A stretch of DNA of 48,350 nucleotides from JAZQQB01 sp045628865 (lineage in GTDB: Bacteria; Bacillota; Clostridia; Lachnospirales; Lachnospiraceae). Below the pieces are notes generated by a model, which had not been told where the DNA came from, ran no database searches, and saw only the letters and a list, made by a program, of their open reading frames with translations. The DNA is taken from positions 1 through 48,350 of the forward strand of contig JAZQQB010000078.1 in assembly GCA_045628865.1 (NCBI GenBank). Reading direction: 5' to 3'. Below, one piece after another: positions 47,140 to 48,350 of the stretch. Each line of letters begins with the position of its first letter. The first letter of the stretch is position 1. The translations under genes and the position numbers were made by a program.

Positions 47140-48306
47140 ATGAAAATTGCAATCGCAGGAATTGGATATGTGGGATTGTCCAATGCTATTTTATTGTCCC
47201 AGAATCATGATGTAACAGCCGTTGATTTGTTCCAGGAAAGAGTAGATATGATCAATGCTAGAAAGTCACCATTGATCGATCAGGAAATAGAAGAATATCT
47301 TGCCAATAAGGATCTTCACTTAAAGGCAACAACAGATGGAGCAGATGCATATAAGGATGCAGATTTTGTTATTATTGCAACTCCTACAAATTATGATCCA
47401 GACAAGAACTATTTTGATACATCGTCCATTGAAGCGGTTATTGAACTTGTTTTAAAGGTAAATCCAAAAGCGGTTATGGTAATTAAATCGACTATTCCAG
47501 TTGGATATGTTGAATCAGTAAAGGCGAAATATGGAATCGATAATGTGATCTTTTCTCCAGAATTTTTAAGAGAGGGAAGAGCATTGTATGATAATCTGTA
47601 TCCATCCAGAATCATTGTAGGTGAGAAGTCTGAAAGAGCCAGGGTTTTTGCAGGACTTTTACAGGAAGGTGCTATTAAGAAGGACATTGATATTTTATTT
47701 ACAGGCGCAACAGAGGCAGAGGCTATTAAACTTTTTGCCAATACCTATCTTGCTCTTCGTGTTTCTTTCTTTAATGAGTTAGATACTTATGCAGAGGTTA
47801 GAGGTCTTGATACCAAGGATATCATTGAGGGTGTTTGCTTAGATCCTCGTATTGGAAATCATTACAACAACCCATCCTTTGGATACGGCGGATATTGCCT
47901 GCCAAAGGATACCAAGCAGTTACTGGCTAACTACAACAATGTACCTAATAATATCATTGGTGCTATTGTAGATGCCAACACAACCAGAAAGGATCATATT
48001 GCAGCACAGATTCTTAAGAAGAATCCTAATGTGGTAGGTATCTTTAGATTAACTATGAAGATGGATTCTGATAACTTTAGACAGTCTTCTATACAAGGTA
48101 TCATGAAGAGACTGAAGGCGAAGGGAATCGAAGTTGTAATTTATGAGCCGGCTATGAAGGAGGATGAATTCTTCCGCTCAAAGGTGATTCGTGATCTGGA
48201 TGAATTTAAGAAGATGTCAGACGTGATCGTAACAAACCGAATGACTAAGGAACTTTCTGATGTGGAAGAGAAAGTTTATACAAGAGATTTATTTAGCAGA
48301 GACTAA
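47140..48306 (+). CDS. ugd: UDP-glucose/nucleotide-sugar 6-dehydrogenase
   Basis: 388 residues. N-terminal NAD domain IAGIGYVGLSNAILL (GxGxxG), central dimer domain with the catalytic cysteine in GYGGYCLPKDTK, lysine in ALRVSFFNELDTY, and the C-terminal UDP-binding domain. It oxidises a nucleotide sugar, most likely UDP-glucose, to the uronate for surface polysaccharide. The ATG at 47140 with AAGAAAAGAGGG upstream was chosen over the GTG at 47089. The last 44 bases of the window hold no gene start that can be judged. Confidence 0.93.
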   Translation: MKIAIAGIGYVGLSNAILLSQNHDVTAVDLFQERVDMINARKSPLIDQEIEEYLANKDLHLKATTDGADAYKDADFVIIATPTNYDPDKNYFDTSSIEAVIELVLKVNPKAVMVIKSTIPVGYVESVKAKYGIDNVIFSPEFLREGRALYDNLYPSRIIVGEKSERARVFAGLLQEGAIKKDIDILFTGATEAEAIKLFANTYLALRVSFFNELDTYAEVRGLDTKDIIEGVCLDPRIGNHYNNPSFGYGGYCLPKDTKQLLANYNNVPNNIIGAIVDANTTRKDHIAAQILKKNPNVVGIFRLTMKMDSDNFRQSSIQGIMKRLKAKGIEVVIYEPAMKEDEFFRSKVIRDLDEFKKMSDVIVTNRMTKELSDVEEKVYTRDLFSRD

Positions 48307-48350
48307 ATATTATAATATGGAATAGACAGGGACAGGTATGAAATCATAGG

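Overview
The window looks like the chromosome of a low-GC Gram-positive anaerobe of the Clostridia, most likely a Lachnospiraceae (Roseburia/Butyrivibrio-like) member. The evidence is the AT-rich sequence with strong Shine-Dalgarno sites, a T-box leader, sigma-H, exact Spo0A boxes, QueH, the order cysE-cysS-mrnC-rlmB-sigH known from Firmicutes, a cytoplasmic pullulanase and a PheB/Hom/LysC cluster. No rRNA operon, CRISPR array or prophage was found. One intact insertion sequence of IS1182 type sits at 33078-34914.

Layout. 1-939 is the 3' end of carB. 940-2033 is about 1.1 kb with no convincing gene, ending in a very regular array of ten TTGTACTT/AAGTACAA sites directly upstream of a PD-(D/E)XK-type nuclease gene (2034-2837). 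Then come queH, argS, a tRNA-Val/tRNA-Met operon, pepF, a second copy of that tRNA operon, ispF and a GNAT acetyltransferase. A tRNA-Cys T-box precedes cysE-cysS-mrnC-rlmB-sigH (10864-14853), followed by tRNA-Thr. 15255-24013 is a signalling and envelope region: an orphan lipoprotein, an AraC regulator, a hybrid histidine kinase with its response regulator, an Alg14/PssD-like protein, a PqqD-like protein, a CheC-type phosphatase and an Hpt-like protein whose phospho-accepting histidine is replaced by serine and whose promoter is flanked by Spo0A boxes. 24265-27306 encodes a large membrane-anchored beta-solenoid surface protein. 27430-29142 holds three unrecognised genes. 29275-33000 encodes RlmI and a pullulanase with an unusual C-terminal coiled coil. 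After the IS come a secreted SH3 protein and a large lipoprotein fused to a solute-binding domain. 38406-43979 carries a class A penicillin-binding protein, YigZ, and a DnaJ/DUF5685/zinc-ribbon operon. The window ends with pheB, hom, lysC and a nucleotide-sugar dehydrogenase.

How the parts relate. Housekeeping modules (translation, cysteine supply, aspartate-family amino acids, cell wall) are interleaved with cell-surface and phosphorelay genes. Three intergenic regions (5703-5790, 10708-10844, 22507-22649) share a theme of stacked hairpins with C-GAA-G loops; two of them have a left arm - right arm - second left arm layout that could form alternative structures.

The strongest candidate for something undescribed is the GTAC-site array with strict 30/32-bp phasing in front of the lone nuclease gene. 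Next are the degenerate Hpt plus CheC pair under Spo0A-like sites and the L-R-L' leader elements. Functions come from motifs read by eye; no database search was possible.
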